Below, in pieces: positions 1 through 5,745 of a stretch of 13,953 nucleotides of DNA (its first letter is position 1; every line of letters starts with the position of its first letter). A model generated the notes under the pieces. That model searched no databases and had not been told where the DNA came from. It saw nothing but the letters and a program-made list of their open reading frames with translations. A program made the position numbers and the translations under genes. Source of the stretch: an uncultured Clostridium sp. (GTDB lineage Bacteria > Bacillota > Clostridia > Christensenellales > Borkfalkiaceae); NCBI GenBank assembly GCA_900555925.1, contig USMU01000051.1:1-13953 (forward strand). The letters run 5' to 3'.

Positions 1-85
1 GAGACACATTGTGGACGCAGACGGCAGTAGTAGGCCCCATTCGCTTTTTACTTTCGTTTTGATTTCATTTGAATTACCGATTTGA

Positions 86-126
86 GCATAACTTGTACAC
101 TGTCAGTGTACGGGTTATGCCTTTTT
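86..126 (+). terminator. Rho-independent terminator of an upstream gene
   Basis: GCATAAC (86-92) pairs with GTTATGC (114-120), and GTACACTG (95-102) with CAGTGTAC (104-111). The two intervening T positions face two Gs as U-G wobbles, so the RNA stem is about 17 bp around a very tight centre, followed by TTTTT at 122-126. It ends a + strand transcript from outside the window and insulates the gene at 168. Bases 1-85 hold no start codon context I can support; they may be a coding tail (frame 2 stops at 83-85, frame 1 at 28-30) but I cannot tell which frame, if any, is real. Confidence 0.75.
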
Positions 127-167
127 GTATTTCAGAGCTTTTTAGGAGATTAAAACGGAGTTAATTT

Positions 168-1511
168 ATGATTGGAGCAGTTATTCTACAAATAGTACTT
201 ATATTTCTCAATGCGATTTTCGCGAGTGCGGAAATTGCGGTAATTTCTACAAATGAAACGAAATTGCAAAAGATGTCGGAAAAGGGGGATCGACGGGCAA
301 AGCGTCTTGTAAAGTTGACATCTCAGCCCGCGCGCTTTTTGTCTACCATACAGGTTGCAATCACGTTAGCCGGTTTCTTGGGCAGTGCGTTTGCGGCGGA
401 TAATTTCGCGGAACCGTTGGTGGAAGCATTGGTCGGAGCGGGGGTACCCGTTCCCCGCAGCGTTCTCAATTCCGTATGCGTAATATTGATTACGTTGATT
501 TTATCGTATTTCAGTATCGTTTTCGGGGAATTGGTTCCCAAGCGTATCGCCATGAAACGAGCGGAAAGTTTATCCTTAAAACTTTCGGGCATTTTACGGT
601 TCGTATCTATTATCTTCGCGCCTATCGTGTGGCTTCTTACGGTTTCTACGAACGGCCTTTTGAAATTGATGGGAATTAATCCGGTAGAGGACGGCGAGGA
701 AGTAACGGAAGAAGAAATTATGATGATGGCGGAAGCCGGCAGTGAAAAGGGCTCGATAGACAGCGAAGAAAACGAATTCATCAAAAACGTGTTTGAGTTC
801 AAGGAACAGACGGTCGGAGAAGTATGCACGCATCGAAAGGATACAGACCTTTTGTTTTTGGACGAAAGCGACGAGGTATGGAAAGAACGAATCCAATCGA
901 CACGTCACACCTATTATCCCATTTGCGGCAAGGATATCGACGATATTGCAGGCGTTCTTTCCACCAAGGATTATTTCCGCCTGAACGACCAATCGCGGGG
1001 AAACATCATGAAGCACGCGGTTTCTCCCGCCGTATTCGTCACGGAAAACACGCCTGCAAATACGCTGTTTTATAAGATGAAGATTACCCGCGAATATTTC
1101 GCGGTAGTCGTGGACGAATACGGCGGAATGAGCGGTATCGTGACCATGCACGACCTTTTGGAACTTCTCGTGGGCGAGCTTACGGAAAAGGACGATAAAG
1201 CGGAATATGAAATTATCCGTCTCAGCGAAAACGAGTGGGAGATTACTGGTCTTGCGCCTATCGATAAGGTAGAAGAAGCTTTGGGAATCAAATTCCCCGA
1301 GGAGGAAAGCGAGCATTTTGAGACTTTCGGGGGATATGTTTGCGGTATGATGGGAACTTTGCCCGAAGACGGTTCCACCTTTGAATTGAGTACCGATTTC
1401 ATGAATATCCGCGTTCTGTCCGTACAGGAGCGTTGTATCAAAAAAGTAGTCGTCACGCTGCCCGAAAAGAAAGCGGAAGAAGAAAAAGAAAAGGAAAAGG
1501 AAAAAGAATAA
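168..1511 (+). CDS. CNNM/CorC (HlyC)-family membrane protein with CBS pair
   Basis: Predicted membrane protein of the CNNM (DUF21)-CBS-CorC_HlyC family, members of which are linked to magnesium/cobalt efflux; older annotation calls them 'hemolysin'. The order is complete: an N-terminal DUF21 region with hydrophobic segments near residues 1-22, 58-78, 98-120 and 138-160, including the typical FxSAE-like start and the FGELVPKRIA stretch; a linker EEGEEVTEEEI.. and then a CBS pair (about 205-330, with VVVDEYGGMSGIVTMHDLLELLVGE characteristic of the second CBS and its exit); and a C-terminal CorC_HlyC domain (about 345-430). Length 447 aa is usual for the family. The tail ends in a Lys/Glu run (KEKEKEKE), low complexity and probably disordered. 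The start is supported by CGGAG at 156-160, 7 nt before ATG, plus a second AGGAG at 144-148. Flanked by terminators on both sides, so probably monocistronic. Transported ion is not determined by sequence. Confidence 0.93.
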   Translation: MIGAVILQIVLIFLNAIFASAEIAVISTNETKLQKMSEKGDRRAKRLVKLTSQPARFLSTIQVAITLAGFLGSAFAADNFAEPLVEALVGAGVPVPRSVLNSVCVILITLILSYFSIVFGELVPKRIAMKRAESLSLKLSGILRFVSIIFAPIVWLLTVSTNGLLKLMGINPVEDGEEVTEEEIMMMAEAGSEKGSIDSEENEFIKNVFEFKEQTVGEVCTHRKDTDLLFLDESDEVWKERIQSTRHTYYPICGKDIDDIAGVLSTKDYFRLNDQSRGNIMKHAVSPAVFVTENTPANTLFYKMKITREYFAVVVDEYGGMSGIVTMHDLLELLVGELTEKDDKAEYEIIRLSENEWEITGLAPIDKVEEALGIKFPEEESEHFETFGGYVCGMMGTLPEDGSTFELSTDFMNIRVLSVQERCIKKVVVTLPEKKAEEEKEKEKEKE

Positions 1512-1527
1512 CAAAGAAATCGATTCT

Positions 1528-1554
1528 GCCCGGACGAAAAAAGTCCGGGCTTTC
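1528..1554 (+). terminator. Rho-independent terminator after the CNNM gene
   Basis: GCCCGGAC (1528-1535), loop GAAAAAA, GTCCGGGC (1543-1550), then a short TTT. The 8-bp GC-rich stem begins 17 nt after the stop. The T tract is short, so termination may be incomplete, but a consensus promoter lies just downstream. Confidence 0.75.
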
Positions 1555-1581
1555 CATATTGTGTGAAAGCGGCGGATATGC

Positions 1582-1609
1582 TTGACAAAACGGGAAAAAT
1601 CGGTATAAT
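1582..1609 (+). promoter_or_regulatory. Sigma-A type promoter of manA-glcK
   Basis: TTGACA (1582-1587), 16-nt spacer, TATAAT (1604-1609): both hexamers match the consensus exactly. Start of transcription would fall near 1616, giving a leader of about 20 nt that carries GGAGG at 1626-1630, 6 nt before the ATG at 1637. No operator is evident, suggesting strong constitutive expression. Confidence 0.85.
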
Positions 1610-1636
1610 GATAGAAAAACGTTTCGGAGGAAAAAA

Positions 1637-2566
1637 ATGATAAAACTTTTTCCCGTACTCAAAGATTATCTGTGGGGCGGATATAAATTGAAGGGACTTT
1701 TCGGCCGAGATAACGGCGGAAAGAAAATCAGCGAGAGTTGGGAAGTCTCCGTTCATCCCGACGGTCCGAGCCGTTGTAAAGACGGCAGACTTTTTCCCGA
1801 ATACATCGCGGAAAATCCCGTTGCCGTGGATAAGAAAGGTTCTGCTTTTCCCGTACTCATCAAATATATCGACGCTGCGCAGAACCTGTCCGTTCAGGTT
1901 CATCCCGACGACGAATATGCGCGGCGGGTGGAGAACGATAACGGAAAGACGGAAATGTGGTATATCTTGCAGGCGGACGAAGGAGCTGGAATTTATTGCG
2001 GGTTTTCGAGAAATACTTCCCGCGAGGAATTTTTGGATAAAGTCAAGGACGGAACCGTAGAGGAACTTTTGAACTTTATTCCCGTAAAAGCGGGCGACTG
2101 TTTCCTCATCAAGGCGGGCACCGTACACGCCATCGGTGCGGGCTGCGTCATTTGCGAAGTTCAGCAGAGCAGTAACGTGACTTATCGCGTATACGATTAT
2201 AACCGCCGCGGAGCGGACGGAAAACTCAGACCCTTACATATCGACAAAGCGGTAGACGTCATACATTTCGATGCCTTTCGCGACGAGACGGCGAGCGGGC
2301 AGCCCGAACCCTTTGAGGGAGGTACACTGCGCCTTTTGACACAATGTAAATATTTCCGTTGCAGGGAGCTTCTTTTGGACGGAGAATTTTTCGAAAAGAA
2401 CGAGACTTCTTTTACAGCGGTAAATGTATTGAGCGGCGAAGGAAAAATTGACGGCGAAACCTTCTCGGCGGGAGACAGTTTCTTTATTCCCTGCGGGGAA
2501 GTCTATTCCCTGACGGGAAAAGCAAAAATTATTTTGACGGCGGAAAACGAGGGGGGACAGGTATGA
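1637..2566 (+). CDS. manA: Class I mannose-6-phosphate isomerase
   Basis: Zinc-dependent cytosolic isomerase interconverting mannose 6-phosphate and fructose 6-phosphate. The 309-residue length and layout match the short Bacillus-type enzyme. N-terminal YLWGGYKL and SWEVSVHPDGPS are family hallmarks. Zinc ligands can be placed as Gln87 and His89 (QVHPDD), Glu106 (GKTEMWYI) and His164 (AGTVHAIGAG). The active-site segment YRVYDYNRRG follows at 183-192 with the catalytic Arg184. The rest is the C-terminal cupin half. Start chosen from GGAGG 6 nt upstream. Its TGA overlaps the ATG of the next gene (ATGA), so the two are translationally coupled. Together with a sugar kinase this supports entry of mannose/glucose into glycolysis or supply of mannose 6-phosphate for glycans. 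Confidence 0.96.
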   Translation: MIKLFPVLKDYLWGGYKLKGLFGRDNGGKKISESWEVSVHPDGPSRCKDGRLFPEYIAENPVAVDKKGSAFPVLIKYIDAAQNLSVQVHPDDEYARRVENDNGKTEMWYILQADEGAGIYCGFSRNTSREEFLDKVKDGTVEELLNFIPVKAGDCFLIKAGTVHAIGAGCVICEVQQSSNVTYRVYDYNRRGADGKLRPLHIDKAVDVIHFDAFRDETASGQPEPFEGGTLRLLTQCKYFRCRELLLDGEFFEKNETSFTAVNVLSGEGKIDGETFSAGDSFFIPCGEVYSLTGKAKIILTAENEGGQV

Positions 2567-3522
2567 ATTATTACGCAGGAATCGATTTAGGCGGAACTTT
2601 CGTCAAATGTGGAATTGTGGACGAAGAGGGCAATATTCTCTGTAAAGATAAAATTCCCACGGGAAAAGATCGTCCCTATCCTGCGATAGCGGCCGATATG
2701 GCGGATCTGGTCCTTCGGCTTGCGGACAGGGTCGGCGTCAGCCGCGCGGAATTAAAAGCAATCGGAATCGGGGCACCTGGAACGATAGACAGTCAGAACG
2801 GCGTGATCGTTTACAGCAACAATATCAGCTGGAAAAATGTTCCCCTGTGCAGGGAACTTCGCGAGGCGCTCAGCCTGCCCGTCTATATCACGAACGACGC
2901 CAACGCGGCGGCGCTCGGCGAGAATTTCTGCGGAGCGGGGAAGAAATACTCGTCCATGATTTTGGTGACTTTGGGAACGGGAGTCGGCGGTGGAATCGTG
3001 ATCGACGGAAAATTATTTGAAGGAAATCGTTCGGCCGGCGCGGAAATCGGCCATGAAGTCATTCGCGTAGGCGGCGCGAAATGTACGTGCGGCCGCCGCG
3101 GTTGTTTTGAGGCTTACGCTTCGGCGACGGCGCTGATTTCTCAGACCAAACGCATGATGGAAAGACATCCGGACAGTGCGCTGTGGAGTGTGGCAGGTAC
3201 TTTGGAAAACGTGGACGGAAAGACGGCGTTCGACGCCATGCGCGCGGGGGATAAACACGCGAAAAGAGTCGTTTCCGAATATATCCGCTATCTGGCGGAG
3301 GGAATTACGAATCTGGCGAATGTGTTCCGTCCGGAAGCTGTTTTGCTGGGCGGCGGAGTGTGCGCCGAGGGAGACGCACTTTTGAAGCCCTTAAAACGCA
3401 GAGTGAAGCGGTTACTGTTCGGCGGAAGCGATTATGCCCCTGTCGAAATCTGTGTAGCGGGACTGAAAAACGACGCGGGAATATGCGGAGCCGCTCGTCT
3501 GGCGATGCTGAAAAGACAGTAA
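2563..3522 (+). CDS. glcK: ROK-family glucokinase
   Basis: ATP-dependent hexose kinase, most likely glucokinase (glucose to glucose 6-phosphate), cytosolic. The N-terminal phosphate-binding loop is GIDLGGTFVKCGIVD (6-20). The sugar/catalytic segment is ITNDANAAALGE, with Asp112 as the expected catalytic base. LVTLGTGVGGGIVIDG (135-149) is the second phosphate/adenosine motif. The ROK zinc site is intact: His164 (EIGHEVI) and Cys174, Cys176, Cys181 (CTCGRRGC). No N-terminal helix-turn-helix is present, so it is a kinase and not a ROK repressor. Length (319 aa) and the C-terminal LKNDAGICGAA closely follow B. subtilis GlcK. ATGA overlap with manA means one operon; fructokinase or mannokinase activity cannot be excluded from sequence. 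Confidence 0.92.
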   Translation: MNYYAGIDLGGTFVKCGIVDEEGNILCKDKIPTGKDRPYPAIAADMADLVLRLADRVGVSRAELKAIGIGAPGTIDSQNGVIVYSNNISWKNVPLCRELREALSLPVYITNDANAAALGENFCGAGKKYSSMILVTLGTGVGGGIVIDGKLFEGNRSAGAEIGHEVIRVGGAKCTCGRRGCFEAYASATALISQTKRMMERHPDSALWSVAGTLENVDGKTAFDAMRAGDKHAKRVVSEYIRYLAEGITNLANVFRPEAVLLGGGVCAEGDALLKPLKRRVKRLLFGGSDYAPVEICVAGLKNDAGICGAARLAMLKRQ

Positions 3523-3560
3523 AAGCATAGGCAGGTATGCGATGAAATAATATCAATGAA

Positions 3561-3593
3561 AAAATACGGCACAGCAATACGCTGTGCCGTATT
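3561..3593 (-). terminator. Strong hairpin terminator between convergent genes
   Basis: AATACGGCACAGC (3563-3575), loop AATAC, GCTGTGCCGTATT (3581-3593): a perfect 13-bp stem. On the - strand it is followed by a T run (complement of the A run at 3559-3562 and beyond), so it should stop the small - strand gene's transcript; on the + strand there is no T run, but the stem may still attenuate read-through from glcK, whose stop is 40 nt upstream. Confidence 0.75.
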
Positions 3594-3632
3594 CGTTGCC
3601 GGCAATCGGCCGATTTTATCCGCGAGCCGTTT

Positions 3633-3657
3633 CTATTCGGCGAATTTAGCCGAATAG
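3633..3657. repeat. Inverted repeat (hairpin) between convergent genes
   Basis: CTATTCGGC (3633-3641), loop GAATTTA, GCCGAATAG (3649-3657): perfect 9-bp stem, 24 nt beyond the stop of the - strand peptide gene. No T run follows on either strand. Two further short palindromes lie beside it: TTGCCGGCAA (3596-3605) and AATCGGCCGATT (3604-3615). The cluster could be a 3'-end stabilising structure or a second, weaker terminator. Confidence 0.6.
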
Positions 3658-3680
3658 AGGGGCGGTTCGGATTTTTTGGC

Positions 3681-3887
3681 TCAGTTGCAGCCGCACCCGC
3701 ATCCGCACGAAGGGGTGAGGATCGCGGAAAGCGTTCCGTTCTTATACAGGCAATAGAGGAGCGCGAGAATGATGGGCAGACCGCAGCCGCTCAAAATACC
3801 GTCACTGAAACATCCGTCTTTCGAGCCTAAAACGAGCAACGCAATGAGAATCCAAAGGGTGGTGTTACCCTGTGTGCAGCAATTCAT
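3681..3887 (-). CDS. Small Cys-rich membrane peptide
   Basis: A 68-residue product with no family I can name with certainty. It starts MNCCTQGN, has a hydrophobic stretch (LWILIALLVLG, about 11-21), a short Cys/Asp/Gly segment, a second hydrophobic stretch (LPIILALLYCLY, about 37-48), and ends PSCGCGCGCN, four Cys alternating with Gly. Small Clostridia proteins with a Cys cluster plus one or two hydrophobic helices are common and are sometimes labelled 'chorion class high-cysteine' proteins; this resemblance is in composition only. Expression is supported by a full AGGAGGT site (3897-3903, - strand) 9 nt before ATG and by hairpins after the stop. Likely a membrane-associated peptide; the Cys tail could bind metal or be disulfide/thioether modified, but nothing shows which. 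Confidence 0.75.
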   Translation of the reverse strand: MNCCTQGNTTLWILIALLVLGSKDGCFSDGILSGCGLPIILALLYCLYKNGTLSAILTPSCGCGCGCN

Positions 3888-3896
3888 AAAATAAAA

Positions 3897-3903
3897 ACCT
3901 CCT
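3897..3903 (-). promoter_or_regulatory. Strong ribosome binding site of the Cys-rich peptide gene
   Basis: The - strand reads AGGAGGT, a near-perfect match to the anti-Shine-Dalgarno sequence, 9 nt before the ATG at 3887. This is the best reason to accept the 68-codon frame as a gene. Confidence 0.8.
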
Positions 3904-3911
3904 GTGTTTTC

Positions 3912-3962
3912 ACCGCAGGGGATATGTAAAATCGACTCCGAAAGAGAGAAATGGCCTGCGGT
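3912..3962. repeat. 8-bp inverted repeat with 35-nt loop upstream of the peptide gene
   Basis: ACCGCAGG (3912-3919) and CCTGCGGT (3955-3962) are exact inverted complements. Read on the - strand the pair lies in the presumed leader of the Cys-rich peptide gene, its downstream arm ending 8 nt before the AGGAGGT site. On the + strand it is followed by TTTTATCTTTCT, so it could also act as a weak + strand terminator. The stretch 3904-4029 shows no other gene or motif that I can support. Confidence 0.4.
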
Positions 3963-4029
3963 TTTATCTTTCTATTACATAGTATTACGGACAGGGGAAA
4001 AAATGTTCCGATTTTCTTCTTTTATTTTG

Positions 4030-4058
4030 TTGCCAGAAAAGAAAAAATGCGGTATAAT
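4030..4058 (+). promoter_or_regulatory. Sigma-A type promoter of the ECF S component-coaX unit
   Basis: TTGCCA (4030-4035), 17-nt spacer, TATAAT (4053-4058). Transcription would begin near 4065, leaving a leader of about 125 nt before the ATG at 4190. The leader is U-rich around 4130-4140 and contains short potential stems, but matches no riboswitch consensus I recognise. Confidence 0.75.
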
Positions 4059-4177
4059 AATAAAGATATTTTTCCGCGGGCGGATACGCCTCGATTTTGC
4101 GGTCTGACTCACGTTGCGGGAAAGTATACATATTTTTTTATCGTCACGGGTATCTTTCGGTCGTGGAAGAACTCGAT

Positions 4178-4182
4178 GGAGG
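4178..4182 (+). promoter_or_regulatory. Ribosome binding site fixing the ECF S component start
   Basis: GGAGG, 7 nt before the ATG at 4190. It selects this start over the upstream in-frame ATG at 4097, which has no Shine-Dalgarno sequence and would add 31 residues of non-family-like sequence. Confidence 0.8.
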
Positions 4183-4189
4183 CATTTTT

Positions 4190-4816
4190 ATGAAAAGCAA
4201 CCGTTTCTTTACGGCGAGGACGATAGCGTATCTTGCCGTTTTGATTGCACTCGTCGTCGTTTTGCAACTGTTTGCAAGCGCGATCCCTATGTTCGGCGTC
4301 ACGCTGAATTTCAGCCTTATCCCCATCGTGCTTGCGGGGATCTTTTTCGGGGCATACGGCGGCGGATTGGTCGGATTGGTTTCGGGGCTCGTCACCTTTA
4401 TCACGACGGCGGTCATGGGGCGGGAACCGTCCACCGCGTTTCTGTTTCAGGTAAGTCCCGTCATTTTAACGATCGTATGTATCGGAAAAACGACGCTCGC
4501 GGGAGTCGTCGCCGGAATACTGTATCGGGCGATCGGGAAAAAGAACGAGCTGATTGCTTCTTATGTCGCCGCGCTTACCGTTGCGGTCGTGAATACGGGA
4601 ATCTATCTGCTGGGTATGGTGATCATGAAAAACGACGTCGCTTCGTTTTTGGGTACGGAAGCAACCGCAGGCGTTGTATTCGTGACGGTATTCGGTCTGA
4701 TCTGGCTGAACTTTGTTTTGGAAATCGTCGTCAATCTGTTGATAGCGCCCGCTTTATATCGCATCGTATCGGTGATAGAAAAAACGGCGGGAAGAAAGAA
4801 CGGAAAAACCGCTTAA
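4190..4816 (+). CDS. ECF transporter S component, probably for pantothenate
   Basis: Integral membrane substrate-binding subunit of an energy-coupling factor vitamin transporter; it needs EcfA/EcfA'/EcfT, which are not in this window, so it would be a group II (shared-module) type. The 208-residue protein has about six hydrophobic segments (roughly 10-32, 38-58, 60-82, 90-115, 130-155, 165-192). TARTIAYLAVLIALVVVLQ near the N terminus and FSLIPIVLAGIFFGAYGGGLVGLVSG at about 42-68 are typical of the ECF_trnsprt family. The substrate call rests on context: coaX, which phosphorylates pantothenate, begins 64 nt downstream on the same strand with no terminator between. A pantothenate S component (PanT) is therefore the best inference, but riboflavin, folate or another vitamin is not excluded by the sequence alone. 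Confidence 0.85.
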   Translation: MKSNRFFTARTIAYLAVLIALVVVLQLFASAIPMFGVTLNFSLIPIVLAGIFFGAYGGGLVGLVSGLVTFITTAVMGREPSTAFLFQVSPVILTIVCIGKTTLAGVVAGILYRAIGKKNELIASYVAALTVAVVNTGIYLLGMVIMKNDVASFLGTEATAGVVFVTVFGLIWLNFVLEIVVNLLIAPALYRIVSVIEKTAGRKNGKTA

Positions 4817-4880
4817 AACCGAAAAAGGAGAAAATCGTCTGAGAAGGGCGCGTTTGCCCGAAGACAGCGTATCGAATAAA

Positions 4881-5687
4881 ATGATTATCTGTATCGATAT
4901 AGGCAATACCAACATCAAATATGCGATTTACGAGGGCGAGACGCTGTGTATTTCTTTCCGCGTCGCCACCGATTTGAAAAAAACTTCGGATGAATACGGC
5001 TCGCAGCTCGTGAATATGTTAAAGGTGAGGGAAATTAAGCGCGACGGAATTACGGGCGGGATTATCTCGTCGGTCGTACCATCCCTCGATTATACGATCG
5101 AGCGCATGTGTCATCTCTATCTCGGAATAGAGCCTTTGCGCATCGAGCCCGGCCTGAAATCCGGACTGAATATCCGCTGCGACGACGCGCGAGAAGTGGG
5201 GGCGGATCGTATCGTCAACTGCGTTTCCGCCATTGTAAAATACGGGGAGGAAAAGCCGATGATCGTCATCGATTTCGGTACGGCCACCACGTTTAACATC
5301 ATCAACGAAAACAACGAATTTATAGGCGGGGTCATTGCCCCCGGAATCAAAGGTTCTCTCGATTCCCTCGTCAACGGTACGGCGAAACTGCCGCGCGTGG
5401 AGATAGAAGCTCCGAAGAGCATTATCGCCAAAAATACGATTACGAACATGCAGGCGGGGATTGTGTTCGGTTTTGCGGGATTGGTAGAATATATCGTTAC
5501 CCGAATCAAAAAGGAACTGAAAGCGCCGTTTACGAAGACGATCGCGACGGGCGGGTTCAGTCAGGTCATTTCCAAAGAGGTTTCCTGCATCGATGTGGTA
5601 GATAAACTTCTTACGTTGGAGGGATTGAAATATCTCTATTATCTCAATCGCCCGGAAGAAGGCGGACAAGCACCCGTCAAGGCATAA
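4881..5687 (+). CDS. coaX: Type III pantothenate kinase
   Basis: Cytosolic kinase converting pantothenate to 4'-phosphopantothenate, the first step of CoA synthesis; an ASKHA-fold enzyme needing a monovalent cation in characterised members. From Met at 4881 the protein starts MIICIDIGNTNIKYAIYEG, the canonical phosphate-1 motif at the very N terminus. SSVVPSL, VGADRIVN, VIDFGTATTFNIIN, GGVIAPGIKGSLDSLV and IATGGFSQVI follow in the family order. Length is 268 aa. Start choice: ATG 4881 matches the family but has no Shine-Dalgarno sequence; an in-frame TTG at 4854 has GAAGGG at 4844-4848 a few nt upstream and would add nine residues. A GGAG at 4827-4830 is too far from either. It lies in one unit with the ECF S component. 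Confidence 0.95.
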   Translation: MIICIDIGNTNIKYAIYEGETLCISFRVATDLKKTSDEYGSQLVNMLKVREIKRDGITGGIISSVVPSLDYTIERMCHLYLGIEPLRIEPGLKSGLNIRCDDAREVGADRIVNCVSAIVKYGEEKPMIVIDFGTATTFNIINENNEFIGGVIAPGIKGSLDSLVNGTAKLPRVEIEAPKSIIAKNTITNMQAGIVFGFAGLVEYIVTRIKKELKAPFTKTIATGGFSQVISKEVSCIDVVDKLLTLEGLKYLYYLNRPEEGGQAPVKA

Positions 5688-5745
5688 AAATTACGTGATC
5701 AGCTAAAATAATATTGACATCAAACATTCCAAAGGAGGCAAGACT

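Noticed and set aside
1..85. 3' end of an upstream gene or structured RNA
   Set aside because: All three + frames close within 85 nt and none gives a recognisable C terminus; no RNA family consensus is evident, so no feature is called.
594..1514. 306-codon antisense frame over the CNNM gene
   Set aside because: Starts with a Phe/Leu run that is just the complement of the Lys/Glu codons at the CNNM C terminus; no domain or SD.
1070..2128. 352-codon antisense frame spanning the CNNM and manA genes
   Set aside because: Crosses two well-supported genes, a terminator and a consensus promoter on the other strand; composition is Ser/Phe-rich shadow sequence.
3904..4107. 67-codon + strand frame between the peptide gene and the ECF gene
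   Set aside because: It overlaps the - strand leader, a promoter and A/T-rich spacer, has no SD and no domain-like content.
4097..4189. Upstream ATG for the ECF S component
   Set aside because: No SD and the extra 31 residues do not look like the family; GGAGG before 4190 decides the start.
4065..4189. Known riboswitch in the ECF leader
   Set aside because: I looked for TPP, FMN, cobalamin, SAM and lysine-like conserved boxes and saw none; kept only as a long leader of unknown role.
5714..5719. TTGACA as a promoter -35 box for hom
   Set aside because: A properly spaced -10 would fall on or beyond the ribosome binding site and no TATAAT-like hexamer is there.
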